In this document: positions 26,464 to 35,059 of the stretch, piece by piece | Position numbering within the stretch: the stretch's first letter is position 1 | Layout: each line of letters opens with the position of its first letter | Source: Bacillota bacterium | GTDB lineage: Bacteria; Bacillota; Clostridia; Lachnospirales; Lachnospiraceae | Direction: 5' to 3' | Assembly: GCA_023402845.1 (NCBI GenBank) | Contig: JAEYFP010000013.1 | Coordinates: forward strand, 62,001-126,000 | DNA length: 64,000 nucleotides | Translations under genes and position numbers: made by a program | Notes under the pieces: generated by a model | What the model was told of the DNA's origin: nothing | The model's database searches: none | The model's input: the letters and a program-made list of their open reading frames with translations, nothing else

Positions 26464-27279
26464 TTAACGAAAAGTCAAGCAATAATTTATCTGGGCACCG
26501 ATAAACATAATATACATACCGGCATACAGCCACAGCATCATAATAATGACCGTGGCAAGTGAACCGTACATACTGTAACTGTTGTAATGCATTGTATAAA
26601 TAGAAAACAATCCTGAAAAAATCCACCATCCGACAGCGGAGAAAATAGAGCCGGGCACCTGTTTTCTGATTTTCATTTTCTGGGCCGGAAGCACTGTATA
26701 AAAGAACAGAAACAGGAAAAAAAGCACAGCAATCATAATGATATCGCGATAACCGAAAATCGCCTTGACGGAAACCGGAAACTCATAAAAATATCGCTCC
26801 GCTAAATCACGGATCCGCCTGCCGAACACGCCGCCGACCAGCACGAGAACGACGGCCACAATCATAAACAGCGTATAAAAAGCCGACCAGATACGCATGA
26901 CAATATAATTTCTGGATTCATCAATTCCCGAAATTTCATTTAAGCCCTTTGTAATCGCCTGTACACCACGAGCAGCCGACCAGATTGCCGCAACTACGGA
27001 AATGGACAGAATCGCCGGAGATTTCCCGTAAAGCTCATCGATGATATTGATGCCGAGCGCATCCATCTCACTTGGTAAAAGCTCTACGATCGCCGAGAGC
27101 AAATCCGACTTCGTGATCGGCGTATAAGGAATCAGTGTCAAAAGAACCAGCAGAAATGGTATAATTGACACAAAAATAAAAAATGCCGCACTTGCGGAAT
27201 ATACATCCACATGATTCTTTTTCAACTGATCCATAAACTCCATAAACCGGTTGATCAAAGTTCTCAGCTTCCTATTCAT
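26464..27279 (-). CDS. YihY/BrkB-family inner-membrane protein
   Basis: This 271-residue integral membrane protein has about six hydrophobic helices: 28-50, 85-105, 130-155, 170-192, 207-225 and 240-262. Family features are the N-terminal AAAFFIFVSIIPFLLVLLTLIPY-type stretch and SAARGVQAITKGLNEI around residue 95. The family was once called RNase BN but is now treated as membrane proteins of uncertain function. It overlaps the end of the SpoIID-type gene by 8 bases, so the two are translated together. Confidence 0.85.
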   Translation of the reverse strand: MNRKLRTLINRFMEFMDQLKKNHVDVYSASAAFFIFVSIIPFLLVLLTLIPYTPITKSDLLSAIVELLPSEMDALGINIIDELYGKSPAILSISVVAAIWSAARGVQAITKGLNEISGIDESRNYIVMRIWSAFYTLFMIVAVVLVLVGGVFGRRIRDLAERYFYEFPVSVKAIFGYRDIIMIAVLFFLFLFFYTVLPAQKMKIRKQVPGSIFSAVGWWIFSGLFSIYTMHYNSYSMYGSLATVIIMMLWLYAGMYIMFIGAQINYCLTFR

Positions 27280-28834
27280 AAACTGCTCCTATCGTAGTTC
27301 CGTCATAAAAGAATGAAAGAATATCTTGATAGTTCATGCCCGAAAGTGCCATATTTTTGGCTCCGTTCTGAGACATCCCAACGCCGTGGCCGAAGCCGCC
27401 GCCGTTTAAAACTATTTCTTCTAATATATCATTACTTTCATTTCTTTTCAATTCCATTGTGAAATAAGCGCTCGGAAGCAACGAGCCGCAATCTGTCATC
27501 TCCTTGTCGTTCTTTGTAATGACCGCCCCCTCTGCCGCTAATATGTACCGTATATTATATTCCGTCAGGATTTTGATTTCCTCCTCTCCGAAGCAGAGCA
27601 GGATTTCATCAATCAGTCCCCCTTCATTGCGGTGAAGAATTTGAATATCACTCAAATCTGAATATTTCTCCGGCAGTCCCGGTACAAAATGGTCACCGTC
27701 CTTTATTAAAATCAAGTTTTTATTTATGGCAAAACGTTCGGCAATTCTGTCTTTCAGATAGATCAGCTGCGATGGATAAAATGACATACTCCATCGGTAC
27801 CAAGGCTCTGCCTTCTCATAATCGGTTTCATCGGAAGAAAGGATATAACTCGCGAAGCCCTCCTCCGTTGTAAGATCCGGTGAAAAATCCTGCCCCTCAT
27901 CGATCAGCTTTACTGCGGCGATTGCTTCCTCCTTCGGTCCGATATGCTGCGCAGTCAGATACGGCTTCTGTTCTTCCACATTGCCATCCTCATTTCTCCA
28001 CACCTCGTCATTCGTCGTCTGCCCGCAGGAGGTGGAGAAATAATAGGTGCTTGCAATACCGCCCTGATAAATAACAACCCGCCCGTTTGTCTCCTTTACC
28101 GCTGCAATTGCCTCCCCAGATTCCTTCACATTGTTATAGACCTGATAACCGCTGCTGTCATCCACATCCGCTTCATATTCCTTATAGGCAGGATCCAGCA
28201 TCTGTCTTACAGCATAGCTTCTGGCACATACAGCCTGTGCCTTCAGCGCTTCCGAAGGATAATCCGAAGGCATTTCGCTCGTTACAACGGAATATAAGTA
28301 TTCCTCAATCGGCAGTTCATTGATGATGAGATATCCCGCATTCGTTTTTCGGATTTCCAAACTGCCCCGATAAGCCGGTGTCCCCTGATGTCTGCCGAGT
28401 GTGAGAACCTTGATCTGTCCGTCCGCCGTATCCGTGGTAAATACTGCCTGATTCGGCACTGTCACACTTTCCCCTTCCTGGCCGGTCAGCTCCCCATAAG
28501 CGGAAAACAGACTGCTCATGCTGAGTTCAGAACCTGCGGGAATTGTCTTTTTCAAATCTCCGATCGTCACATTAACTGCGGTGTCCGATGACAGAATGAC
28601 ATTTTCATGATAAATGCCTTTAAAATCCGTTGTCTTTAGCAGTACGCGGATCGTTTGACCGATTGCAAACTCATATCGATCGGCAGACTCCTCGGGAAGC
28701 TCCGTCTGCTCCTGTACAGGAGCTTCTTCTCTTGACTCTTCCTGATCCCCTTTTCTCATCAGCAGCAGAATCAGTATGATGACACCGATGAGCAATAACA
28801 GGATTTTCCCTGTTAGATTCGTTTCATTTCTCAT
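27272..28834 (-). CDS. SpoIID/LytB domain protein (peptidoglycan lytic transglycosylase type)
   Basis: This 520-residue protein has one N-terminal membrane helix (about 9-26) and an acidic linker, with a large extracytoplasmic part. A beta-rich region (about 50-165) precedes the SpoIID domain: NELPIEEYLYSVVTSEMPS contains the conserved glutamate that cleaves glycan strands in SpoIID. YPSEALKAQAVCARSYA and the closing NGGGFGHGVGMSQNGAKNMA segment are further hallmarks. It is longer than Bacillus SpoIID (about 340). A sigma-E-like promoter lies just upstream, which supports a role in forespore engulfment, but a vegetative wall enzyme of the LytB type remains possible. No SpoIIQ or SpoIIM gene is adjacent. 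Confidence 0.85.
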   Translation of the reverse strand: MRNETNLTGKILLLLIGVIILILLLMRKGDQEESREEAPVQEQTELPEESADRYEFAIGQTIRVLLKTTDFKGIYHENVILSSDTAVNVTIGDLKKTIPAGSELSMSSLFSAYGELTGQEGESVTVPNQAVFTTDTADGQIKVLTLGRHQGTPAYRGSLEIRKTNAGYLIINELPIEEYLYSVVTSEMPSDYPSEALKAQAVCARSYAVRQMLDPAYKEYEADVDDSSGYQVYNNVKESGEAIAAVKETNGRVVIYQGGIASTYYFSTSCGQTTNDEVWRNEDGNVEEQKPYLTAQHIGPKEEAIAAVKLIDEGQDFSPDLTTEEGFASYILSSDETDYEKAEPWYRWSMSFYPSQLIYLKDRIAERFAINKNLILIKDGDHFVPGLPEKYSDLSDIQILHRNEGGLIDEILLCFGEEEIKILTEYNIRYILAAEGAVITKNDKEMTDCGSLLPSAYFTMELKRNESNDILEEIVLNGGGFGHGVGMSQNGAKNMALSGMNYQDILSFFYDGTTIGAVYE

Positions 28835-28868
28835 AACTGCCTCCTTTGGATGCGCTTATCTTTGTCCT

Positions 28869-28897
28869 AGTATATGAGGCAGGCGGCATAATTATGA
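28869..28897 (-). promoter_or_regulatory. Candidate sigma-E promoter of SpoIID-type gene
   Basis: On the minus strand TCATAAT (28891-28897), a 14-base spacer and CATATACT (28869-28876) match the sigma-E pattern (GHATATT-N14-CATACAHT) at most positions. The predicted start lies about 27 bases before the ATG. Confidence 0.5.
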
Positions 28898-28954
28898 ACA
28901 GAGGGAAAAGACACTTTTGTTATAGGAAGTCCATAGAATGATTTGTTTCCCACA

Positions 28955-28997
28955 CAAAATAATAAGCCCACATGGAGCCACCTCCATAAGGACTTAT
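28955..28997 (-). terminator. Intrinsic terminator of the structured RNA
   Basis: ATAAGTCC pairs with GGGCTTAT (one G-U) outside an inner stem TATGGAG/CTCCATG, followed on the minus strand by TATTTTGTG. Confidence 0.8.
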
Positions 28998-29206
28998 CAT
29001 ATGTATCCCGAAATGCCGGTTCTTGTATTTTGACTCCTAGCCAGCTGCTAGGTGGGTAACCGCAACCGTTCTTCTGCCTTCCACTGAAAATGGTGATGTG
29101 GCCTGACATCCAAACGGCGATGTAGGAATCCCGTTTAAAGTGATGTAGGTTCAAAATAACAAGAGTTGTCGAACATTCCAGGAAATTTGTTTTCTATGTT
29201 TTATTT
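28955..29206 (-). ncRNA. Standalone structured non-coding RNA of unidentified class
   Basis: This 250-nt transcription unit has a promoter (29213-29241), a terminator (28955-28997) and no credible reading frame. A long closing stem joins CTTGTTATTTTGA (about 29164-29152) to TCAAAATACAAG (29033-29022). It encloses several hairpins: AAACGG/CCGTTT (29136-29131 with 29117-29112), GATGT/ACATC (29110-29106 with 29099-29095) and CCTAGC/GCTAGG (29052-29047 with 29041-29036). This is a compact multibranched fold. It does not resemble a T-box, tmRNA, SRP RNA or RNase P core. A raiA-type RNA or a divergent 6S RNA are possible identities that could not be settled by eye. It lies between the aminomutase and SpoIID-type genes. 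Confidence 0.75.
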
Positions 29207-29212
29207 AGTATT

Positions 29213-29241
29213 ATTATAACCCGATGAGGCAGCAAGCGCAA
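29213..29241 (-). promoter_or_regulatory. Promoter of the structured RNA
   Basis: Minus-strand TTGCGC (29236-29241), 17 bases, TATAAT (29213-29218, perfect). Transcription would start near 29206. Confidence 0.75.
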
Positions 29242-29278
29242 GTCATTTGTCTTATTAAAATAATTACATATTTCCAGA

Positions 29279-30502
29279 TTAATAAATAATTTCCACTTCC
29301 CTGTTTTCCCATGTACGGAGTCTCACCCGTGTTTCATCGCTTTCCTCAATGTAATTTGGAAGCAAAGGAATCTTCCCGTAGCCATGCGGTGCGTTGACAA
29401 TGTATTGCGGAATCGCAAGACCGGACGTATGCCCGCGCAAATATTCCATAATTTTCAGGCCTTCTCCAATCGTAATCTGAAAATGTTTTGTACCAAGCAC
29501 CTGCTTCGGATGAAAAATATAATAGGGTCTCACCCTCGCCCTTAACAGTCCTTCATTTAATAATTGAACAATATACTTATCAGTATTGATTCCCTTCAAG
29601 AATACCATCTGGTTACCGAGCGGGATGCCGGCATCCGCCAGACGTTCGCAGGCTTCGACAGCCTCCTTTGTCAGTTCGCCCGGATGGTTAAACTGCAGAT
29701 TCATAAAAATCGGATGATATTTCTTGAAGATTCCGGCAAGCTGTGGTGTAATACGCTGCGGCATTGTAACAGGAACTCTCGTACCAATCCTGATAATTTC
29801 AACATGAGGAATTTCGCGAATACGCCGGATAATGCTCTCCAGCATCTCATCGGGCAGCATCAGCGGATCGCCGCCGGTTATGAGCACATCTCTGATTTCT
29901 CTTGTCTCTTTAATATATGCAATTGCGGCGTTAATATTCTCCTCTGACTCGATTCTGTCATTTTCGCCGATCCGCCTTCTGCGCTGACAATGGCGGCAAA
30001 ACATCGCACAGGAACTTGTCACATTCATGATGAGCCGATTCGGATAACGTCTTGTGATGCATGGTGCCGGATTTGTATATTCTTCGCTCATCGGATCCAA
30101 CTCGCCGGATAAATCGTTTTCCTCTGCGGTCGGAAGTGCCATCCGGTTGATCGGATAGGACATATCCTCGTAATCCATCAATGATAAATAATAAGGAGTT
30201 GTGGCCCAGCGATATTTTTTGGAAATATCCTCAAACATTTTCACTTCTTTATCCGACAGATTAATAAATTTCTGCAAGACGGACACGGAGCTGATCCTGT
30301 TTCTTAACTGCCAATGCCAGTCCTTCCATTCTTCTTCTCCGGCATCAAAATAGCTCATCAGTTCTTCCTTATGCTTTTTGCTGATAATATCTCTCTTCTC
30401 TTCGGTCTCACGCAAAAATACATCTTTAAATTGCAGGAAATCTTCTATTTCACTATATAATTCCCCGGCCCTTTCAAGAGATATTCTTCTTTTTTCTTCC
30501 AT
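29279..30502 (-). CDS. eam: Glutamate 2,3-aminomutase (radical SAM, lysine 2,3-aminomutase family)
   Basis: This 407-residue enzyme has the radical SAM cluster motif CAMFCRHC (about residues 162-169) and a PLP-binding region. The family was founded by lysine 2,3-aminomutase, but two residues point to glutamate. Where lysine enzymes have an aspartate in YYIYQCDL, this protein has YYIFHPKQV with lysine. Where they have VDAPGGGGK, it has VNAPHGYGK with asparagine. These Asp-to-Lys and Asp-to-Asn changes are the published marks of glutamate 2,3-aminomutase. The product, beta-glutamate, is used by some organisms as a compatible solute. It lies 42 bases after the dlt-like operon and may be read from it. 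Confidence 0.85.
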   Translation of the reverse strand: MEEKRRISLERAGELYSEIEDFLQFKDVFLRETEEKRDIISKKHKEELMSYFDAGEEEWKDWHWQLRNRISSVSVLQKFINLSDKEVKMFEDISKKYRWATTPYYLSLMDYEDMSYPINRMALPTAEENDLSGELDPMSEEYTNPAPCITRRYPNRLIMNVTSSCAMFCRHCQRRRRIGENDRIESEENINAAIAYIKETREIRDVLITGGDPLMLPDEMLESIIRRIREIPHVEIIRIGTRVPVTMPQRITPQLAGIFKKYHPIFMNLQFNHPGELTKEAVEACERLADAGIPLGNQMVFLKGINTDKYIVQLLNEGLLRARVRPYYIFHPKQVLGTKHFQITIGEGLKIMEYLRGHTSGLAIPQYIVNAPHGYGKIPLLPNYIEESDETRVRLRTWENREVEIIY

Positions 30503-30544
30503 TTGATCCCCTCCAAGCTTTTTTACACTTCAGCAGTTTCTTAG

Positions 30545-31597
30545 TTAATCGGAAATTTCTTCCTTCCTTGCCGCCAGATCTTTCTGATAACGCAGCACCT
30601 TCGCGTTCCACACCTTTCGATAATCTTCTTCCTCTGCATGAGAAGGCAAATGATAGGCACTATCAATATAAGTACCCAAATAGCTTGTGAATAATTCAGC
30701 CCCAGGTGTGTTCAAATGATTGCCCTCATCCGGTGAATGCTTTAGATAATCCAGTCCGATCTCAGAGCTGAATTGATCAAAATTAATATAAGTGATTCCG
30801 TATTCTGCCGCAATTTTATTAATCTGATAATCATAATCAAAGCTCCAGTTATCCGAATAGCTCGGCATCTTCATCAGCATAATCTGCACATCTTCCTTTT
30901 GGCAAAGTTCAATTGTCTCACAAAGGTATGAAATATTCCGTATTCCAATCTCTGTATTATCCTTTAGCACATATCCATCGCGCTTCGGAAGCTTCTTTGT
31001 TTCTCGAAAATCCATCAGAAAACCGTTATAAGTAACAGGTTCACTGTAAAATGCATTGAAGAAATCCTCCGACCCCAGTTCCTTCCATCTCGTATGAAAA
31101 CGAAAAATCGGAAACAGATAATCGCTCAACTTTTCATCCGTATCCTTTGCCGCTTCAATACATTCAAGCTTTGTTTTGGAAAAGCGCATTCCGTCGATTG
31201 CTTTCCTGTTGGCAGGTTCTTCCGCATAAGTATCCCAGTACTTGATAAACCCTATATCGAGAACAACAAGTCTTGGCTTGTTACATTTGATTGCGTCCTT
31301 GATCATATAATAAGAAATCCATATCGGTTGGGAAGCATTACTCCTGTTGTAGGACGTAAATCCGTATTCCTCCCACAAAACAATAGGCGAAACACCACTG
31401 TATACGGTAGAGGAACCAACAAAAATAATATCCGTATCCAGCTTTTCCCGATAAAATTCCGCTGTGATCCGCCCGTCTTGATTTTCATAAAGATATTTTG
31501 GCATAAAAACTAGATTCAACGCAATAATCAGAAAAACAATGATGGCCGTTTTAAATATCATTAAGCAGATCTTTTGAACAGCTTTTTTTTTCTCCAT
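30545..31597 (-). CDS. SGNH-type membrane-anchored protein of the dlt-like operon
   Basis: This 350-residue protein has an N-terminal membrane helix (about 11-31) and an extracytoplasmic domain. It reads GSSTVYSGVSP (about 57-67, nucleophile Ser block) and ends with SPDEGNHLNTPGAELF (Asp-x-x-His type block, about 292-307). Ser, Asp and His are thus in the places expected of an SGNH/GDSL hydrolase or acyltransferase such as AlgX or DltD. It holds the position of dltD, 9 bases after the MBOAT gene, but does not show a clear DltD sequence. It probably moves the activated group from an MBOAT-delivered carrier onto a cell-surface polymer. The acceptor cannot be read. Confidence 0.7.
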   Translation of the reverse strand: MEKKKAVQKICLMIFKTAIIVFLIIALNLVFMPKYLYENQDGRITAEFYREKLDTDIIFVGSSTVYSGVSPIVLWEEYGFTSYNRSNASQPIWISYYMIKDAIKCNKPRLVVLDIGFIKYWDTYAEEPANRKAIDGMRFSKTKLECIEAAKDTDEKLSDYLFPIFRFHTRWKELGSEDFFNAFYSEPVTYNGFLMDFRETKKLPKRDGYVLKDNTEIGIRNISYLCETIELCQKEDVQIMLMKMPSYSDNWSFDYDYQINKIAAEYGITYINFDQFSSEIGLDYLKHSPDEGNHLNTPGAELFTSYLGTYIDSAYHLPSHAEEEDYRKVWNAKVLRYQKDLAARKEEISD

Positions 31598-31606
31598 CTC
31601 TGCCTC

Positions 31607-33214
31607 CTAAAATTGCAAATAAATGAACTGCTGTGCATCAAACCCACGCCCATAAGCACCGAAAACGATGACAATGCCAACAAGCGTACCTAGAACAACC
31701 CATTGCAGCGCAGACGGCAATGCAAAAATCCGTTCACGAAGACTGCCCGTTCTTTGCAGCATACTCACGGCAAAAAGAATTGCTATCGCGACACAGGCCA
31801 CGATAAATTCCTCGATCGGAAGGTTCAAATTCTCAAATATCGTTTGAAACCGAAAGGCCGGAAGCTCCTGAAACATATATTTCATTGTTTCTATTGCAGC
31901 GTCCGTATTCGCCGAAATATCAAATATTCTTAAGAATGCCATTAACCAAAACGTCCTGACAACTCTGAAGATCTTCAGGGTAATCCCTTTTTCATTGATG
32001 GAGAGCTTTTCGATCACTTTTTTAGAAATCGGTTCAAACTCCGTTCCCAAAATGACAAACAAGCAGTTTAAAAGTCCCCATACCACATAACGATTCTCAG
32101 AGCCGTGCCACATACCTGTCGTCGCCCATACGATGATCATCGGCAAATAAATGGGAATCCGCTTTCCAAGAGAAGCATTGATATGTGTTCTCACCCATTT
32201 TCCGAGATTCATCACTCGTTTGGAAATCGAGAGCGGATAAAAAATGTAGTCCTTGAACCATGTACCAAGCGTAATATGCCATCTTCGCCAATATTCCGCG
32301 ATGCTTTTTGAAAAGAAAGGCCGCTCAAAATTCTCGGCCAGACGAATGCCAAACAACTCACTGACACCGATTGCAATATCGATGCCCCCTGAAAAATCTC
32401 CGTAAATCTGCATTGAGTAAAAGAAAACAGCCAAAAACAAATAGAGCCCCTTATAATCCGTACGAAAATCCATGGCAGTCGTAACATAGAGAGCGAGTCT
32501 GTCCGCAATGACAAGCTTCTTAAACAGGCCCCACATAATCCTGTAGAAACCTGATTTAATCCTGTAAAAATCAAAAGCGGTTTCCTGATAAAGCTCAGGT
32601 GCCAGCACACCGAAACGGCTGATCGGGCCTTGAATAATCTGTGGAAAAAACGACACATACAACGCGAAGCGAAACGGATTTTTCTCGGCATCATATTTTC
32701 CGTAATAGATATCAATCAAATAACCCATTGACTGAAACGTATAAAAAGAAATTCCGAGCGGCAGGAATAAATCTAAAAAACTAACAAAATTCGTATTATG
32801 GAAAAAATGCAGTCGAAAAAGATTAATATAGGAAATGCTCCAATTCGCATACTTCAGAAACAGCAGAATGCAAAAATTGAGCAGCAGACACGTCAAAAGC
32901 AGCCACCTCTGCTTCTTTTTCACGGCGGCTTTATAGCTTCTTTTCTCTTCCTTCGTCAGACGTTCCTTATGCTGTTTTAAATAGTCCTTCTGTTTGTCCG
33001 TTTCCTTTGCGATCAGGCGCGCAAACAAGTATGCAGAAACCGTAGTAGTCAAAATAAAACACAGATTTCTGAGGCCCGTACATAAATAGAAATAATAACT
33101 GGCAATGAGCAGTACGCACCACTGCCATTTTTTAGGCACGAGATAAAATACAAGCAGCGTGCATAGAACAAACACGGCAAACTGCGCTGAAATAAATGAC
33201 ATCGGCACGGTCAT
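31607..33214 (-). CDS. dltB: MBOAT-family acyltransferase, DltB-like
   Basis: This 535-residue multispanning membrane protein (about 11-12 helices) is a membrane-bound O-acyltransferase. Signature blocks are FQSMGYLIDIYYGKYDAEKNPF (about 160-181), FEIFLSFFPQIIQGPI-like ISFFPQIIQGPISRFG, and AEYWRRWHITLGTWFKDYIFYPL. The catalytic histidine lies in TTGMWHGSENRYVVWG (about residue 368). In DltB this channel passes aminoacyl groups from the carrier protein across the membrane. Its place between the carrier protein and the SGNH gene fits. AlgI is the sister family, but a carrier protein neighbour favours DltB. Confidence 0.8.
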   Translation of the reverse strand: MTVPMSFISAQFAVFVLCTLLVFYLVPKKWQWCVLLIASYYFYLCTGLRNLCFILTTTVSAYLFARLIAKETDKQKDYLKQHKERLTKEEKRSYKAAVKKKQRWLLLTCLLLNFCILLFLKYANWSISYINLFRLHFFHNTNFVSFLDLFLPLGISFYTFQSMGYLIDIYYGKYDAEKNPFRFALYVSFFPQIIQGPISRFGVLAPELYQETAFDFYRIKSGFYRIMWGLFKKLVIADRLALYVTTAMDFRTDYKGLYLFLAVFFYSMQIYGDFSGGIDIAIGVSELFGIRLAENFERPFFSKSIAEYWRRWHITLGTWFKDYIFYPLSISKRVMNLGKWVRTHINASLGKRIPIYLPMIIVWATTGMWHGSENRYVVWGLLNCLFVILGTEFEPISKKVIEKLSINEKGITLKIFRVVRTFWLMAFLRIFDISANTDAAIETMKYMFQELPAFRFQTIFENLNLPIEEFIVACVAIAILFAVSMLQRTGSLRERIFALPSALQWVVLGTLVGIVIVFGAYGRGFDAQQFIYLQF

Positions 33215-33239
33215 CCTTCATTCGTATTGTTGTAATGCA

Positions 33240-33467
33240 TCAATCTTCCTGCAGCTTCGTCACAAGCTTGTAAATAGCCTTTGCGGAATTAAAGTTTTCA
33301 GGAACCATATGCTCCGCATTGATTTCAATATCGAATACGTCCATCAACTCTCCGACAATGTTCACGATATCAAATGAATCGAGGATACGTTTATCGATCA
33401 GCCCCGCTTCCGTTTCGTAATTCACCTCCGGGTGAACGGATTCTAAAATTTCAATCACTTCCTCCAT
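33240..33467 (-). CDS. dltC: Acyl carrier protein of dlt-like operon (DltC-like)
   Basis: This 75-residue helical carrier protein has the phosphopantetheine-attachment serine in KRILDSFDIVN (about residue 31). Length and acidic character fit DltC. It should receive an aminoacyl group as a thioester from the adenylating enzyme encoded just upstream (16-base gap). The symbol follows operon position; the true amino acid carried is uncertain. Confidence 0.8.
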   Translation of the reverse strand: MEEVIEILESVHPEVNYETEAGLIDKRILDSFDIVNIVGELMDVFDIEINAEHMVPENFNSAKAIYKLVTKLQED

Positions 33468-33483
33468 GCTCTGTTACCTCACT

Positions 33484-34998
33484 TTATTTATTTAATAGCT
33501 GCTGCTTCAATGTAACCCGATCCACCTTGCCGTTTTGCATAAGCGGCAATTTATCAAGCCTGTACAGTACATTGGGAAGCATATAGCGGGGCAGTCGCTT
33601 TTTCAGTGACTCCAATACCCTTGCATCCTCATAATTCTCCGATTCATAAAAAAGTACGATCTTCTGCTTTTGCGGTTCAAACAGACAGCAGACCCCCTTC
33701 ATGCCTGGAAGCGAAGCAGCCGCAGTCTCGATTTCTCCCAACTCGATTCGATGACCCATGTGCTTGATCTGAGAATCCTTACGAGACACAAATACAAGCT
33801 CTTTTTGCTCATTATACTTGGCAAGATCTCCGGTACGGTAAATTTTCTCCGGATAATACGGATTGAGGGGATTCTGTACAAATACCTCCGCCGTCCGTTC
33901 CGGCGCATTGTAATAGCCAAGAGCCAGACAGCTTCCCTTCACACAAATTTCACCAATCGCATTGGAACGCCTGATCAGCTTGTCCTCTTCGTCCAGCAAA
34001 AAAACTTCCGTATTTTTAAATGCCTTCCCAATCGGAATTGTTTCTTCATCCGTATATTCACCGTTCACAATATAATAGGTACAAACACCTGTAATTTCAG
34101 TCGGCCCATAAATCTGTACAAAAATCGCCTCCGGATAATTTATTTTCCAGTAGTGATAGCACTTTGTCGGCATCGCCTCCGCACCAAATATAATTTTCCG
34201 GAGTGCCTGAGGCTTTAAGGACTGAAATCCTTTGAAGGTCGAAATCAGTTTCATTGCCGACGGCACCCATCGGATTGTTGTAATGTTGTACTTCTGTAAG
34301 AATTCAAGCAATTTCAGCGGCACAGAAAAATAAGCGAGCGGCACGATTCCCATCGTCGCACCCATTTTCAGTGTACAGTAAATATCAATTAAGGAAGCAT
34401 CAAAATAAAACGGGGCTTGATTAGCAATGATATCTTCCTCTGAAATACTTATTTCACGGCTAAATTGTTCGATATAATCGATCAGTGACCGATGACTGAC
34501 AACAACGCCCTTGGGCACACCGGTGGAGCCGGATGTATACAGTACATAGACCGGATCTGTATCAATCGCACCCTGTCTGCGGTCTGAAAGCGCATCCCAT
34601 GCAATTTCTGTCTCCACCATCTCTTCATAAATAAAAACCATATTGGAAAATGTCCTTGCCGCATCAAAATGCGCCATATCCGTTATAACCGCGGCAGGCT
34701 TTAAATTCTCTACGATCAGACGGATCCTGTAATCCGGCATATTGGTATCGAGAGGCACATAAAAATTACGGCTTGCAACCGTGCCCCAAAACGCACTCAG
34801 GGCATGCGGTGTCTTTTCCATATAAATCAATACCGGTCTGCAAACGACATTCAGCTTTTTTATCAATTTGCTGGCAACCGCCCTTGTATCCTGCAGAAGC
34901 TGTTCGTACGAATATGCCGTTATCTCATCGAAATAGGCTGTTTTCTTAGGATTCCGTTCCGCCGCTTCTATTAAATATTCCATAATGTTCGTTTTCAT
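33484..34998 (-). CDS. dltA: Amino-acid adenylating enzyme, DltA-like
   Basis: This 504-residue ANL-superfamily enzyme activates an amino acid with ATP and loads it on the carrier protein. Core motifs are VYVLYTSGSTGVPKG (A3), NQAPFYFDASLIDIY (A4 region, shared with DltA), YGPTEI (A5), YRTGDLAKY (A7), a hinge at SQIKHMGHRIELGEIE (A8) and QNGKVDRV (A10, catalytic lysine). Overall it resembles D-alanine:carrier ligase. The segment that reads FCGEVLP in DltA, whose cysteine lines the D-Ala pocket, is FGAEAMP here. The amino acid may therefore not be D-alanine. First gene of the operon, with a promoter inside the end of tyrS. Confidence 0.78.
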   Translation of the reverse strand: MKTNIMEYLIEAAERNPKKTAYFDEITAYSYEQLLQDTRAVASKLIKKLNVVCRPVLIYMEKTPHALSAFWGTVASRNFYVPLDTNMPDYRIRLIVENLKPAAVITDMAHFDAARTFSNMVFIYEEMVETEIAWDALSDRRQGAIDTDPVYVLYTSGSTGVPKGVVVSHRSLIDYIEQFSREISISEEDIIANQAPFYFDASLIDIYCTLKMGATMGIVPLAYFSVPLKLLEFLQKYNITTIRWVPSAMKLISTFKGFQSLKPQALRKIIFGAEAMPTKCYHYWKINYPEAIFVQIYGPTEITGVCTYYIVNGEYTDEETIPIGKAFKNTEVFLLDEEDKLIRRSNAIGEICVKGSCLALGYYNAPERTAEVFVQNPLNPYYPEKIYRTGDLAKYNEQKELVFVSRKDSQIKHMGHRIELGEIETAAASLPGMKGVCCLFEPQKQKIVLFYESENYEDARVLESLKKRLPRYMLPNVLYRLDKLPLMQNGKVDRVTLKQQLLNK

Positions 34999-35030
34999 CG
35001 TTTGCCTCTTTACGTAAAACTTACCGTCCT

Positions 35031-35059
35031 ATTTTAACATTTGCTGCCAACTCCGTCAA
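35031..35059 (-). promoter_or_regulatory. Promoter of dlt-like operon
   Basis: Minus-strand TTGACG (35054-35059), 17 bases, TAAAAT (35031-35036). The -35 box overlaps the tyrS stop codon. Confidence 0.65.

Noticed and set aside
28867..29154. 95-codon reading frame on the minus strand across the structured RNA
   Set aside because: It lies over paired stems of the RNA and over its terminator, has no ribosome site and no recognisable domain.
29279..30502. Lysine 2,3-aminomutase (kamA) as the name of this gene
   Set aside because: The substrate-switch residues (Lys in HPKQV, Asn in VNAPHGYGK) match glutamate 2,3-aminomutase instead.
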